The notes under the pieces were generated by a model. That model made no database searches, had not been told where the DNA came from, and saw only the letters and a program-made list of their open reading frames with translations. Both the position numbers and the translations under genes were made by a program. From positions 1 through 64,000 of the forward strand of contig WRHW01000002.1 of the NCBI GenBank assembly GCA_009783055.1: a stretch of DNA of 64,000 bases. Reading direction: 5' to 3'. Positions 8,382 to 18,117 of this stretch are shown piece by piece; position 1 is the stretch's first letter, and each line of letters opens with the position of its first letter. This DNA is from Holophagaceae bacterium. Lineage in GTDB: Bacteria > Acidobacteriota > Holophagae > Holophagales > Holophagaceae.

Positions 8382-11300
8382 CTAATCTCTATACTTCTTC
8401 ATCATCATTTCGCTTGTCTTTGCACCGGTAATGGGGACTATCTTATATGAATACGAATATAAGCCGGTGGCGGGGTATAGAGTATCGACTGGGGGTCTCT
8501 CGGCACTAAACGTGCCCCAACAGCCCAAGGGGGCCTGTATTGCATCTATATTAACCACCGTGCCCAGCCTTGGGCGCACCTGGTGGATATGTCGGGCGGG
8601 CTTTCCATTCACCTCAAAATCTGCATCGTCATAATGGGATGCACTAGCATTGATAGTGGCAGGATCATCAGACTCGCCAGGCCCTCCAGCAATAATCATC
8701 AAGCCGTCGCCGTGGGCATCTGTGAGAGCCATCCATCGTAAGTCGGTTCTATTACCAAAGTGTTGGGGACGTGCGTATGGTACATACATATCATTGGCCG
8801 TAGCGTTGTAAACTCCGACCTTACTTGCCGCCGAGCGATCTGAGTAATTTTCACCGGGACCTCTGCCGTACCATGTGACATTTTCAAAGCCCATGGGCAG
8901 TTGCATCTTCATACCGACCCGCAGTAGGTAGTTTTCCAGCTTTGAGTCCAGCGAATTAAAAACCTCAATCTCGCCATAACTATGGAACGTGTAGACAGTC
9001 AAATTTGAACTTCCATTTTGCAGAGTAGACTTAACATTAATCGTGATAACTCGGTTATCAGGGGCTATCCCTACACCCACGCCGTCAATCTTGCTATTTT
9101 TCCAGGTGTCCTTAAATGTAGAGTTATAGCTCTCTGCCCCGCGATTCACGTCATTGTCTCCAGGGTGTCGCCAGTGGTTGATCTGGGGCCCTTTGGCAAT
9201 AAACTCTTTACCACCCTTTTTGATACTGACGATTTCGGCGAGCTTTTTATCAAAAACAAACGAAAAATCTCCCTGACATGCAACCAGTTTGTCTGCCCCA
9301 TCAACCAAACTATCGAAAGGCTGTGATGGCCTGGTATCAGCACCAGAGCGAACTTGTCCAGTACTCACAGGTAGCTTAAACTGTTCAGAAGCAACCAAGT
9401 GCCCCGCATCCGCCCACTGGGTGGCATTTTTGGTGACAACGGATAGCTCCACAAAATATTCCGCACCCCGCTCTGGCACGATGGCTGAAATTCCGGGAAT
9501 GGCGATGTCAGTCGTTTGCATTGGGGCAACATTGAGTGGTAGCGTACCGCTACTAATCCTCACTCCATCCTTAACAATGTGCCAACTAAAGTCAAACTCA
9601 TTTAGGTTAGAGCCTAAATATTCGTTACTAACGCGGACGCGGCCAGCCCTGAGATAATCCTCAGTGGCGGTAAACCAAAAAGGTTGGTAGCAATAGCGGA
9701 TTTCATTCATAAACGGCTTGGGTGTGCGGTCGGCAAACATAATGCCATTGCAGGCAAAAGAGGCATCGTTATTGGTATCACCCCAATCGCCACCATAGCC
9801 GTAGAAAATTCTGGGCATAGCAGAAGGATTGCTGTTCCATACAGTGCCGCTCTGGCCGGGATTAACCGCATTATCAGGCAACATAGCGATAATGGACTGG
9901 TCAATATAGTCCCAAAGAAAACCGCCCTGGGCCTGGGGAACTTCTCTAAACAGCTTCCAATATTCACTCAAGCCACCGCCGGCATTGCCCATGCTGTGAG
10001 AATATTCGCAGATCACATAGGGCATTCTCAAATCAGACTTAGAAACATAACTACCGCTGGGTACTTCAGTCAAGAGAGCATGTGTCCTTGCACCAAGATA
10101 GCCAGGGTACATATTGCTACGTAGATCGGCGATGTCCTTGCGGTTATCCCGGTCATAGTAAACTAAGCGACTGGCATCTCGCTTTCTGATGTACTGGCTA
10201 CTCTGAAAAAAGGCATAGTTCTTATAAGGCGGAGGTGGCCAGTCTCGATACGTCGACTCATTGCCCAGCGACCAAATAATAATCGAAGGATGGTTTTTAT
10301 CCCTCTCCACCATATTGACAGTACGATCCAGCACAGGTTTAACCCACATTGGATTAGTCCCCGGAATACGGTCAGCCGGATTATTTTGCAGAGCCGCCGC
10401 ATGGGTCTCGCAATTAGTTTCATCAATGATGTAAAGTCCCAACTCATCGGCAAAGTCATACGTGATGGGGTTATTGGGATAGTGCGAAGTCCTTATAGCA
10501 TTGATATTATTGCGCTTCATGTTGATGAGGTCTTGGATAATTTCATCCCTCGAAATAGCGCGCCCATTGACGAGGCTGGTTTCGTGGCGATTAATGCCCT
10601 TAAAGATAATGCGCTTGCCATTATAGAGGAGTACTTGGTGGTTGGGGTCGCCAGGCACATCAACGATGTCCATCCTACGGAAACCGCTACGTACAACTGC
10701 ATTTTCAATAACCTTTCCCCTGGCATCCTTCAGTTGTAAAAGTACTTTGTATAGCTCCGGAGTATCGGCAAACCACAGCCTTGGACGAGATACTGCCTTG
10801 CTTGCACTTATCTTGTAAACGGAGGGAGTTGACGACCTCGACGTGCCAGCCCTGACCTTTACAGGAATGACCAGTGGCCCATCCCCCCAAACATTGGTAT
10901 CATCCATATTTTTTAGAGTAGCTGTCAGAGTATATTGGCCAGCCGTCCCTCCAAAATCACGGACTTGAGCCTCAATCTTAAGCGAGCCATTTATCAAGTC
11001 ATCCTGAAGAGTTGGCACTACAAAAAAATCTCGTAGCTCTAACTCTGCCTTAGAAAACAGAAACACATCCCTAAAAATCCCCGACAGCCTGATGAAATCC
11101 TGGTTTTCCAGATAGCTACCCGTAGACCAGCGATAGACCTGCACCGCTACGACATTTTCGCCCCTTTGGAGATACTTAGTCACATCAAATTCCGAAGCTG
11201 TATACGAATCCTCCGCATAGCCCACCCTTTGGCCATTCACCCACAGATAAAAAGCCGACTCCACACCTTGGAAAGAGACAAAAACCCTACGCCCGTCCCA

Positions 11301-11870
11301 GCTCTCAGGTAAAGTAAAAGAGCGACGGTAGTGGCCAACCGGATTAAAAACAGTTGGGGCCACAACAGGATTGGTCATGCTTACAGCCTCGCCACCAAAA
11401 TTATCCCAAGGGTATAAGCTATTTCGATAAATGGGGCTATCGTACTTAAAAGAGCCATCGTCATTGCGGATGGTCTGCCAATTAGAGGGGACAATAATAT
11501 CATCCCACTTACTCACGTCAAAGCCACCTGGATCCCAAAAATTATTGACCCTGTCGGCAGGTTTACTTACTACCTTAAACTTCCAAGTACCATTGAGAGA
11601 GAGATAGTAGTCAGACTTTGAAAAATCGCGCGTAAATGCCGATGCCTCATTAGCCAGTGCGACCTCGGCAGACTGGTAGGGCACAAAGAAATTGCGAGGG
11701 TCTTCCCTATTAATCTTGACCACATCTATCTTGTCGTACCACTCCTCGCCCCTAAACTGGTGGCCAACGGCCTGGGGAGCAGAAACGACCTGGCATTGAG
11801 CCACAGTCAAAGTGCTTGCAACAACTGCGACAACAGCAACAATAGTAGCATTGAGCATCCACCTGGCCAT
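8382..11870 (-). CDS. lacZ: Secreted GH2 beta-galactosidase
   Basis: A 1162-residue family GH2 enzyme hydrolysing terminal beta-galactosides. The N-terminus has a signal peptide (MARWMLN, then a hydrophobic stretch ending near AQC), so it is exported, unlike cytoplasmic E. coli LacZ. The sugar-binding jelly-roll and immunoglobulin-like domains come first. The TIM barrel follows, with GINRHET, RTSHYPNNP, acid/base Glu538 in WSLGNES and nucleophile Glu622 in ICEYSHSMGN. The C-terminal Bgal small-chain domain is present (WYGRGPGENYSDR). The ATG at 11870 is chosen over the track ATG 18 nt upstream because GGAGG lies 5 nt before it. The gene appears to be monocistronic. Confidence 0.93.
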   Translation of the reverse strand: MARWMLNATIVAVVAVVASTLTVAQCQVVSAPQAVGHQFRGEEWYDKIDVVKINREDPRNFFVPYQSAEVALANEASAFTRDFSKSDYYLSLNGTWKFKVVSKPADRVNNFWDPGGFDVSKWDDIIVPSNWQTIRNDDGSFKYDSPIYRNSLYPWDNFGGEAVSMTNPVVAPTVFNPVGHYRRSFTLPESWDGRRVFVSFQGVESAFYLWVNGQRVGYAEDSYTASEFDVTKYLQRGENVVAVQVYRWSTGSYLENQDFIRLSGIFRDVFLFSKAELELRDFFVVPTLQDDLINGSLKIEAQVRDFGGTAGQYTLTATLKNMDDTNVWGDGPLVIPVKVRAGTSRSSTPSVYKISASKAVSRPRLWFADTPELYKVLLQLKDARGKVIENAVVRSGFRRMDIVDVPGDPNHQVLLYNGKRIIFKGINRHETSLVNGRAISRDEIIQDLINMKRNNINAIRTSHYPNNPITYDFADELGLYIIDETNCETHAAALQNNPADRIPGTNPMWVKPVLDRTVNMVERDKNHPSIIIWSLGNESTYRDWPPPPYKNYAFFQSSQYIRKRDASRLVYYDRDNRKDIADLRSNMYPGYLGARTHALLTEVPSGSYVSKSDLRMPYVICEYSHSMGNAGGGLSEYWKLFREVPQAQGGFLWDYIDQSIIAMLPDNAVNPGQSGTVWNSNPSAMPRIFYGYGGDWGDTNNDASFACNGIMFADRTPKPFMNEIRYCYQPFWFTATEDYLRAGRVRVSNEYLGSNLNEFDFSWHIVKDGVRISSGTLPLNVAPMQTTDIAIPGISAIVPERGAEYFVELSVVTKNATQWADAGHLVASEQFKLPVSTGQVRSGADTRPSQPFDSLVDGADKLVACQGDFSFVFDKKLAEIVSIKKGGKEFIAKGPQINHWRHPGDNDVNRGAESYNSTFKDTWKNSKIDGVGVGIAPDNRVITINVKSTLQNGSSNLTVYTFHSYGEIEVFNSLDSKLENYLLRVGMKMQLPMGFENVTWYGRGPGENYSDRSAASKVGVYNATANDMYVPYARPQHFGNRTDLRWMALTDAHGDGLMIIAGGPGESDDPATINASASHYDDADFEVNGKPARHIHQVRPRLGTVVNIDAIQAPLGCWGTFSAERPPVDTLYPATGLYSYSYKIVPITGAKTSEMMMKKYRD

Positions 11871-11916
11871 AAAGCCCTCCATCATCATTAGTCAGATAGG
11901 AATAGTATAGCGGTTT

Positions 11917-11952
11917 ATACCAAGTTGCACCCATACGGGAGCAACTTGGTAT
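11917..11952. repeat. Palindromic repeat family A, copy 1
   Basis: A 16-nt arm (ATACCAAGTTGCACCC), a 4-nt loop and a 16-nt arm (GGGAGCAACTTGGTAT) with one mismatch. The same element recurs near 21587, 32921 and 40927. It lies about 50 nt downstream of tlyA and upstream of lacZ. No T tract follows, so it resembles a REP-type element more than a simple terminator. Confidence 0.85.
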
Positions 11953-11999
11953 GACAGGCTCTAATGTGGCTTCTGTAGAAGACACATTTACAAAAATTG

Positions 12000-12752
12000 T
12001 TACAGAGCCAAAGATTCGCCGCCCAGTTCCAAATAAATAAAAAACTCCTTATTCCCTTCGCCTCCCAATATGTGGCTTGGGGCTAGTTGTTGGGGCTTGA
12101 GTGGTGTTTGTGAAAAGAAATCCCATATATCTCTACATACAATTTCATGGAGGCTAGGGTCTTTTACTAAACCACCTTTTTCTACCTGCTCTCTCCCCGC
12201 TTCAAATTGGGGTTTGATCAGCAATATGGCTTTTGCATTTGGCCGGAGGCTACTGAGTGTAGGGGGTATTGCAAGTTTGAGGCTAATGAAGCTCAGGTCT
12301 GCTACCAAGAGATCGCATTTTTCTGGTATGTTATCGGCATCCCAATTTCGTAGGTTACATTGCTCTATTGAAACTACCCGCGGGTCTGATCGCAATTTCC
12401 AGTGCAATTGATTTGTCCCTACATCTACTGCATATACTTTTGTTGCCCCATGTTGCAAAAGACAGTCTGTAAAGCCTCCTGTACTGGCTCCGGCATCAAA
12501 ACATGTCATGCCTTCAGGGTTGATTTCAAAGTCTTTTAGTGCCCCTTCCATCTTGAGACCACCGCGTCCTACATAGGGCATTACTTTGCCTTTTAGACGT
12601 ACTTGGGAGCTTTCGTCTACTTGGGTGCCTGCTTTAGTAATAGGTCTGTCGCCGACCAATACCTGGCCTGCCAATATCATTGCCTGTACCTTTGCACGCG
12701 ATTCGCACAGCCCACGTTGCAGAAGAAGGGCATCCAGGCGTATTTTTGTCAT
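12000..12752 (-). CDS. tlyA: TlyA-family rRNA 2'-O-methyltransferase
   Basis: A 250-residue protein with an N-terminal S4 RNA-binding domain (about 3-60, starting IRLDALLLQRGLCESRAKVQ) followed by an FtsJ/RrmJ-type Rossmann methyltransferase. The SAM site is DAGASTGGFTDCLL, then DVGTNQLHWKL and VADLSFISL, and the catalytic Lys is in LLIKPQFE. TlyA methylates ribose in 16S and/or 23S rRNA, which affects capreomycin susceptibility in mycobacteria. It lies downstream of hydABC on the same strand with a 101-nt gap. Confidence 0.92.
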   Translation of the reverse strand: MTKIRLDALLLQRGLCESRAKVQAMILAGQVLVGDRPITKAGTQVDESSQVRLKGKVMPYVGRGGLKMEGALKDFEINPEGMTCFDAGASTGGFTDCLLQHGATKVYAVDVGTNQLHWKLRSDPRVVSIEQCNLRNWDADNIPEKCDLLVADLSFISLKLAIPPTLSSLRPNAKAILLIKPQFEAGREQVEKGGLVKDPSLHEIVCRDIWDFFSQTPLKPQQLAPSHILGGEGNKEFFIYLELGGESLAL

Positions 12753-12853
12753 AGGTTGAAGTTGGTATTACTAGTCGAAAGTTGATAGTTACTGGAGCAA
12801 CTATGGCTGAGGTGCACTGAGGGGCATCATCGCCCTACACTAACTGCTAGTGT

Positions 12854-13408
12854 TCAAGAGCCTTTTCCTCCGCTTATTGTGGCCTGCTTGATATACTTAT
12901 CTAGGATCAGGCTAACATCGTTGGGGGTCACTGGGCCATAAACTTGCTCGTCAATCATAATCACTGGAGCCAAGCCGCAGGTGCCAACGCATCGCGCCGC
13001 CTCCAGTGAGAACAGTCCGTCTTTAGTAGTTTCTCCGAAGTGGATGCCCAACTCGTCAATTAGTTTTTGGCATACTTTTTCGGAGCCTTTTACGTAACAG
13101 GCTGTGCCCATGCAGACGTTGATGATATGCTTTCCACGAGGGGTGAGCCTGAAATAGTGATAAAAAGTGGCTACTCCGGTGACTTTGGCTAGTGGAATCT
13201 GGGCGATTTGGGAAACTGCGGTTAGTTGCTCTTTGCTGAGATAACCAAAGTGCCCCTGAACTTTGTGGAGGATAGAAATCAGTTGGCTCTCTGATTGATC
13301 CAGACCTTTTATTTCTTCGATATATTCAATTATGTGCTCTGGCAAGTGCTTGGCGCACTCGGCTCTAACTGTTTCCCAGTTATCTGTATTTGTAACTGAG
13401 TGGCTCAT
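12854..13408 (-). CDS. hydC: Bifurcating hydrogenase small subunit, NuoE-like [2Fe-2S] protein
   Basis: A 184-residue thioredoxin-fold ferredoxin of the NuoE/HydC/HndA family. Four cysteines of a [2Fe-2S] cluster are visible as CMGTAC and CVGTCG, preceded by the typical helical region with VATFYHYF. It transfers electrons between the NADH/FMN subunit and other clusters in the trimeric cytoplasmic hydrogenase. Its ATG overlaps the hydA stop by 4 nt, which implies translational coupling. It is the last gene of the hydB-hydA-hydC operon. Confidence 0.93.
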   Translation of the reverse strand: MSHSVTNTDNWETVRAECAKHLPEHIIEYIEEIKGLDQSESQLISILHKVQGHFGYLSKEQLTAVSQIAQIPLAKVTGVATFYHYFRLTPRGKHIINVCMGTACYVKGSEKVCQKLIDELGIHFGETTKDGLFSLEAARCVGTCGLAPVIMIDEQVYGPVTPNDVSLILDKYIKQATISGGKGS

Positions 13409-15168
13409 TTGATCCCCCTCGGTGTGCGTGCTTTGTAATGTGTGTGCAGGAGCTTGTGTGCTTTTTCTCCATTTGGCTCGCCAATATATTCGGCATAGAG
13501 TTTTGCTATGTCTGGATTTTCATGCGAGCGTCTGAGTGGTTTTTTGTCATCAATTGCATATAGGGCTTTTGCGCGCTCTGCCGCCAGTGCTGGGTCGAGG
13601 GTGTTTTGGTCTAATGGTGGATAAGGCTGGCCGCCTCCCATGATACATCCCCCTGGACATGCCATGATTTCTACGATGTGGTATTTTTTTTCTCCAGACT
13701 TAATGGAGTCAAGCAATATCTTGGCGTTTTGGAGGCCATTTGAAACTGCGATGCTGACATCTAGGTCGTTGATGCGAATGGTTGCCTCTTTGATGCCCGT
13801 AACACCCCTGACTTCTTCAAACACTAGGGGGCCTGCTTCTACCCCTGTGAGTTTGACAGCGGCAGTTCGTAGCGCGGCTTCCATGACTCCACCTGTTGCG
13901 CCAAAGATGTCGGCGGCTCCTGAACTCTGACCCAAGGGTTGATCAAATTCACCAATGGGAAGGTTTTCAAAATCAATTCCATAGGACTTTATCATCCAGG
14001 CTAATTCCCTAGTTGTCAAAACTGCGTCTGTCGTTGGTGTGCCGTCTTTAAGTGAATGCTCGAGCCTTCCCGCCTCATATTTTTTGGCAACGCATGGCAT
14101 GATTGCTACCACAAAGACATCCTTTGGATTTATCCCTTTCTTTTCTGCGTAATAAGTCTTTAGAAGGGTACTCATCATTTGCATTGGCGACTTGCAGGTT
14201 GAAGTGTTGGGTATCATTTCCGGGTAAAACTTTTCTAGGAAATTAATCCAGCCGGGGCTACAGGAAGTCAATAGGGGCAGATTTTTGCCCGAGGTGACGC
14301 GTCCCAGAAATTCCGTAGCTTCTTCCAAAATGGTGAGGTCAGCAGTAAAATTGGTGTCGAACACACTTGCAAACCCCAAACGCCTTAAAGCAGTAACTAA
14401 TTGGCCGGTGACAGGTGTGCCCACAGGCATTCCAAAACATTCCCCAATGGTGGCTCTGATAGCTGGGGCGGTGTGGACAACGACGTGCTTTTTGTCTTTT
14501 TCTGAGAGGGCCTTCCAAACCATTTCTGTGTGGTCTTGCTCGAGGAATGCCGCCGTTGGGCATACGGCTGTACATTGGCCACATTGGATACACGCACTTT
14601 TATCCATGGGATCGAGGAAGGCTGGACCAATAGCGGTGTTGAATCCTCTGCCCTGCTGGCTTAGGTTATGAACACCCTGGATTTCGCTACATACCCTGAT
14701 ACAGCGATTACAGAGTATGCACTTTTGGCCGTTTCGTACTACAGAGAGGCTCGAATTATCAATAGGGATTTGCTTTACTTTGCCTTCAAAGAGTCGCTCG
14801 CGCACTCCCAGCCTGAATGCCTGCTTTTGCAATTCACAGATACCGTCCCTTTCGCAGACTTGGCAGTCCTTGGGGTGGTTGTCCAGCAATAATTCCACGA
14901 TGTCTCTGCGCGCTTGTCGGATGGCGGGGGTGTAGGTTTCAACTTCCATACCTTCCCAAACTTCGGTAGAACAGGCAGTGTGGAAGTGGCTAAATCCCTT
15001 GACCTGTACTACGCACACTCTGCATGAACCTTCCAGGCTAAGGCGCGGGTGATAGCAGAGCCTTGGGATGTGGATGCCCAGCTTTTGCGCGGCATCGAGA
15101 ATGATTGTCTTTTCTGGAACCTGAATTGGTTCGCCGTCAATAGTGATGTTTATCATTTTTTCGTTCAT
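13405..15168 (-). CDS. hydA: [FeFe] hydrogenase catalytic subunit
   Basis: A 587-residue catalytic subunit producing or consuming H2. In order it has an N-terminal [2Fe-2S] ferredoxin-like domain (Cys around 38-66), a His-Cys3 [4Fe-4S] segment (DNHPKDCQVCERDGIC), a two-cluster ferredoxin domain (CILCNRCIRVC and CIQCGQCTAVC), then the H-cluster domain. H-cluster motifs are TSCSPGW (L1), MPCVAKKYE (L2) and MACPGGCIMGGGQP (L3). A small-subunit-like tail follows. L1 has Ser where many monomeric enzymes have a second Cys. The start has AGGA 8 nt upstream. Together with HydB and HydC it matches electron-bifurcating NAD- and ferredoxin-dependent hydrogenases. Bifurcation is inferred from composition. 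Confidence 0.95.
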   Translation of the reverse strand: MNEKMINITIDGEPIQVPEKTIILDAAQKLGIHIPRLCYHPRLSLEGSCRVCVVQVKGFSHFHTACSTEVWEGMEVETYTPAIRQARRDIVELLLDNHPKDCQVCERDGICELQKQAFRLGVRERLFEGKVKQIPIDNSSLSVVRNGQKCILCNRCIRVCSEIQGVHNLSQQGRGFNTAIGPAFLDPMDKSACIQCGQCTAVCPTAAFLEQDHTEMVWKALSEKDKKHVVVHTAPAIRATIGECFGMPVGTPVTGQLVTALRRLGFASVFDTNFTADLTILEEATEFLGRVTSGKNLPLLTSCSPGWINFLEKFYPEMIPNTSTCKSPMQMMSTLLKTYYAEKKGINPKDVFVVAIMPCVAKKYEAGRLEHSLKDGTPTTDAVLTTRELAWMIKSYGIDFENLPIGEFDQPLGQSSGAADIFGATGGVMEAALRTAAVKLTGVEAGPLVFEEVRGVTGIKEATIRINDLDVSIAVSNGLQNAKILLDSIKSGEKKYHIVEIMACPGGCIMGGGQPYPPLDQNTLDPALAAERAKALYAIDDKKPLRRSHENPDIAKLYAEYIGEPNGEKAHKLLHTHYKARTPRGIK

Positions 15169-15210
15169 CGGATTGATCCTGTTGATCCTAGTTTAGATGA
15201 AGATAATAGT

Positions 15211-17124
15211 TCAATTTTTGTCTACGGCATCGAAGCGGCATACATCAAAACACTGGCCACATTTTACACAACGAGTCTGATCAATAACTTGGACTTCTTT
15301 TCTGGCACCCGAGATGCAGTCGGCTGGGCAATGGCGTGAACATACCATACAGCCGATGCACTTTTGTTTGTTTACTTCAAAGGTTATCAATGCAGAACAC
15401 TTTTTTGCACGACATTTTTTGTGGTTAATATGCTCTGAGTACTCAATGATAAAATGCTTAATACTACTCAAGACGGGGTTAGGTGCGGCTCGCCCCAAGG
15501 CGCAGAGACTGGCTTGCTGGCATAGGCGGGCAAGTCGCTCTAGGTTGTCAATGTCTGACATCTCTCCCTTGCCTTCGGTGATTTTGTTTAGGATTTCTAA
15601 CATCCTAATGGTACCTTCACGGCAGGGGGTACACTTTCCACAGGATTCGTCTGCGGTAAATGACAGATAGAATTTTGCTAGATCAACCATGCAGTCCTCA
15701 TCGCTAAGGACAATCATTCCGCCTGAACCCATGATAGAACCGGCCTTTGCAAGCGGGTCGAAGTCAATCTCCATGTCAGTCTGAGAAGAGGGGATAAAAC
15801 CTCCTGCAGGGCCACCAGTTTGCACGGCCTTGAGTTTGCGGTCGCCTAATACTCCGCCACCAATATCGAAAACCACTTTTTTAATGGGCGTGCCTAAGGG
15901 AACTTCTACCAGCCCTGTATGCTTTACCTTACCTGCTAAGGCAAACACCTTTGTTCCGCCGGTTGTCTCTGTTCCGACACCTGCAAACCAGTCCCCTCCA
16001 AAATTGATGATGGCGGTTATATTTGCAAAAGTTTCAACGTTATTGATTATGGTTGGCTTACCCCACAGACCCTTAACGGCAGGGTAGGGGGGGCGCAGTT
16101 TTGGTTGCCCGCGCTTGCCTTCGATGGAACGAATCAAAGCGGTTTCTTCACCGCATACAAAGGCACCAGCACCAAGGCGAATTTCCAGGTCGAATGACCA
16201 TCCTGAATCCATGATGTTTTCGCCTAGCAAGCCATTGGCACGACAAATGTCCAAGGCGTTTTGAATACGCTTGATGGCCAGAGGATATTCGGCTCGAATG
16301 TAGTAAAAGCCCTTTTGTGCTCCGATAGCATAAGCACTAATAATCATGCCTTCGACGATATTAAATGGGTCGGATTCTAACATGCCGCGATCCATAAATG
16401 CCCCTGGATCGCCTTCATCTCCGTTGCAAATTATGTAGCGAGTTTTTTCTGGCTGGGCGGCGGCCATTTGCCATTTTTTGCCTGTCGGAAAACCTGCTCC
16501 CCCTCGACCTCTCAACTTTGCCTTTAGTAATTCTTCGATAATCCAGTTTGGTTCTTCCTTGCTAAGGCAGGTGGCGAGTGCCTTAAAGCCTCCAGCTCTG
16601 ACGTATTCCTCTAGGGATTCGGGGTTAATAATCCCGCTATTGCGCATGGCGATACGTTTTTGCAATTTGAAAAATGGAACATCGCCATACAGTTCTGCAA
16701 AGTTTTTTGATACTTCGTCGGTTTCTACCAGCTTGTTTTTAATGGCTTCTTCATCCAACGAATTGTCTAGCGCGTGGTCAGGTAGGGGAACATTATTTTG
16801 GATATGAGATGTAAAGATATTGTGTACGAGGTCTTTATTTACCAGTTCATACTTTACCGTGGCCTCCCCTGGCACCATAATGCTAACAATTGGTTCCTTG
16901 CTACAGCGGCCTGTACAACCAGTGGTGCGAATGGCAATATCGTTGCGCCCGGAGGAGGCAATATGCTTTTGAAATTCCTCCAAGACATCCATGGAACCGG
17001 CCGCATTCTCGCAGGTTGCCGAGCCAATTTGAATGAAAATCATTTGGTCGTCAACCGAGGTAGCTAGGGTGCGCTTTGTTTTTTCCTGCAATGCAGTCAG
17101 GAAGTCAGACACTTTGTGGGACAT
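15211..17124 (-). CDS. hydB: Bifurcating hydrogenase NADH/FMN subunit, NuoF-like
   Basis: A 637-residue flavoprotein. Residues to about 110 form a thioredoxin-like [2Fe-2S] domain (Cys in SATCENA and GCTGRCS). The 51-kDa NuoF-type domain follows, with the NADH/FMN signatures RGRGGAGFPTGKKW, GDEGDPGAFMDRGMLES and FVCGEETALI. Next is an N3-type [4Fe-4S] site (CGKCTPCREG with a distal Cys). A C-terminal two-cluster ferredoxin has CIGCMVCSRHC and CVKCGQCFDVC. This is the HydB/HndC architecture. It binds NAD(H) and couples it to ferredoxin and H2. GGAG lies 5 nt before the ATG. It is the first gene of the operon and divergent from fabG. Confidence 0.95.
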   Translation of the reverse strand: MSHKVSDFLTALQEKTKRTLATSVDDQMIFIQIGSATCENAAGSMDVLEEFQKHIASSGRNDIAIRTTGCTGRCSKEPIVSIMVPGEATVKYELVNKDLVHNIFTSHIQNNVPLPDHALDNSLDEEAIKNKLVETDEVSKNFAELYGDVPFFKLQKRIAMRNSGIINPESLEEYVRAGGFKALATCLSKEEPNWIIEELLKAKLRGRGGAGFPTGKKWQMAAAQPEKTRYIICNGDEGDPGAFMDRGMLESDPFNIVEGMIISAYAIGAQKGFYYIRAEYPLAIKRIQNALDICRANGLLGENIMDSGWSFDLEIRLGAGAFVCGEETALIRSIEGKRGQPKLRPPYPAVKGLWGKPTIINNVETFANITAIINFGGDWFAGVGTETTGGTKVFALAGKVKHTGLVEVPLGTPIKKVVFDIGGGVLGDRKLKAVQTGGPAGGFIPSSQTDMEIDFDPLAKAGSIMGSGGMIVLSDEDCMVDLAKFYLSFTADESCGKCTPCREGTIRMLEILNKITEGKGEMSDIDNLERLARLCQQASLCALGRAAPNPVLSSIKHFIIEYSEHINHKKCRAKKCSALITFEVNKQKCIGCMVCSRHCPADCISGARKEVQVIDQTRCVKCGQCFDVCRFDAVDKN

Positions 17125-17254
17125 GTGGACTCCGATTTCGTTTCAACTCAGTAGCAAACAAATAAAGGATACATTATTTTTTGATTTGCTGATAAGAGAA
17201 AATTAAGCAAAACTCCAACTGATGAAAAAAATAGCTGATGTAAACCAGAATACG

Positions 17255-17283
17255 TTAGTTTTCTGTAGAGAAACTACTATATC
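17255..17283 (+). promoter_or_regulatory. Possible fabG promoter with overlapping inverted repeat
   Basis: TTAGTT (17255-17260), a 17-nt spacer and TATATC (17278-17283) resemble a sigma-70 promoter about 18 nt before fabG. An inverted repeat TAGTTT...AAACTA (17256-17276) fills the spacer and could be an operator. The region is divergent with hydB. Confidence 0.35.
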
Positions 17284-17301
17284 CTTGTAGGTGGAGGAAC
17301 C

Positions 17302-18054
17302 ATGTTTGAATTAATAGGTAAAGTTGCACTGGTGACAGGGGCAAGCCAGGGGATTGGCGAAGTCATTGCCCGCAAGCTGGCCGGAATGGGGGCGATGGTT
17401 GTTTGTGGCTCATTACCTTCCACAGAGGGCGATTTGCAAAAGGTGGTAGCAGACATTAAAGCTGGGGGGGGTAGTGCGGATTATGTGCTCATCAACATGC
17501 TGGAGGCAGAAAGTGTAAAGTCTGCTGTAAATACAACAGTTGAGAGGCATGGCGCATTGCACATCCTTATCAATAATGCTGGTGTCACCAAGGATAAGTT
17601 GATGATTCAGATGAAGGAAGATGAATATGATTTAGTTTTAGATGTCAATTTGAAGGGAGCTTGGCTGGCAACCCAAGCGGTCGCCAAGCCGATGATGAAA
17701 CAAAGGTGGGGACGCATAGTAAATATCGCTAGTGTCGTTGGTCAGATGGGAAATGCTGGTCAGAGCAATTACGCCACGTCTAAGGCTGGCCTGATTGGAT
17801 TGACTAAAACTGTGGCGAGGGAATTAGCCAGCCGGAATATCACATGTAACGCAGTTGCCCCCGGCTATATTGCTACACCAATGACAGATGTTCTTTCAGA
17901 TGAAGTTAAGGAAGCCTTTACTAAACAAATACCCCTTGGGCGGATGGGTACGCCTGAAGACATTGCCAATGCAGTTACATTTTTGTGTAGTGAGGAAGCT
18001 GGATATATTAGCGGTGCGACACTTCCTGTCAACGGCGGCATGTTAATGCCATGA
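17302..18054 (+). CDS. fabG: 3-oxoacyl-ACP reductase (short-chain dehydrogenase)
   Basis: A 250-residue classical SDR. The cofactor motif is GASQGIGE (about 14-21), followed by NNAGV, the catalytic Ser in NIASVVGQMG and YATSK with catalytic Tyr and Lys. NAPGYIATPM and the C-terminal VNGGMLMP are typical of FabG, the NADPH-dependent reductase of 3-oxoacyl-ACP in fatty acid synthesis. A strong GGAGG precedes the ATG. No other fab genes are adjacent, so a different SDR substrate is possible, although FabG is the closest match in motif pattern. Confidence 0.88.
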   Translation: MFELIGKVALVTGASQGIGEVIARKLAGMGAMVVCGSLPSTEGDLQKVVADIKAGGGSADYVLINMLEAESVKSAVNTTVERHGALHILINNAGVTKDKLMIQMKEDEYDLVLDVNLKGAWLATQAVAKPMMKQRWGRIVNIASVVGQMGNAGQSNYATSKAGLIGLTKTVARELASRNITCNAVAPGYIATPMTDVLSDEVKEAFTKQIPLGRMGTPEDIANAVTFLCSEEAGYISGATLPVNGGMLMP

Positions 18055-18117
18055 GTCCTGTCGCTAGTAGCTGTAGCCTTTGGCAAATTTTTTTCAATCA
18101 CACACTACGCTTACCCA

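Noticed and set aside
9018-9326. Plus-strand open frames across the lacZ region (several of 60-150 aa)
   Set aside because: All lie antisense to the GH2 enzyme with no ribosome binding site or recognisable domain.
18055-18117. Short GCC-TTT-GGC stem followed by a T run after fabG, considered as a terminator
   Set aside because: The stem is only 3 bp, and it stops well short of a stable hairpin.
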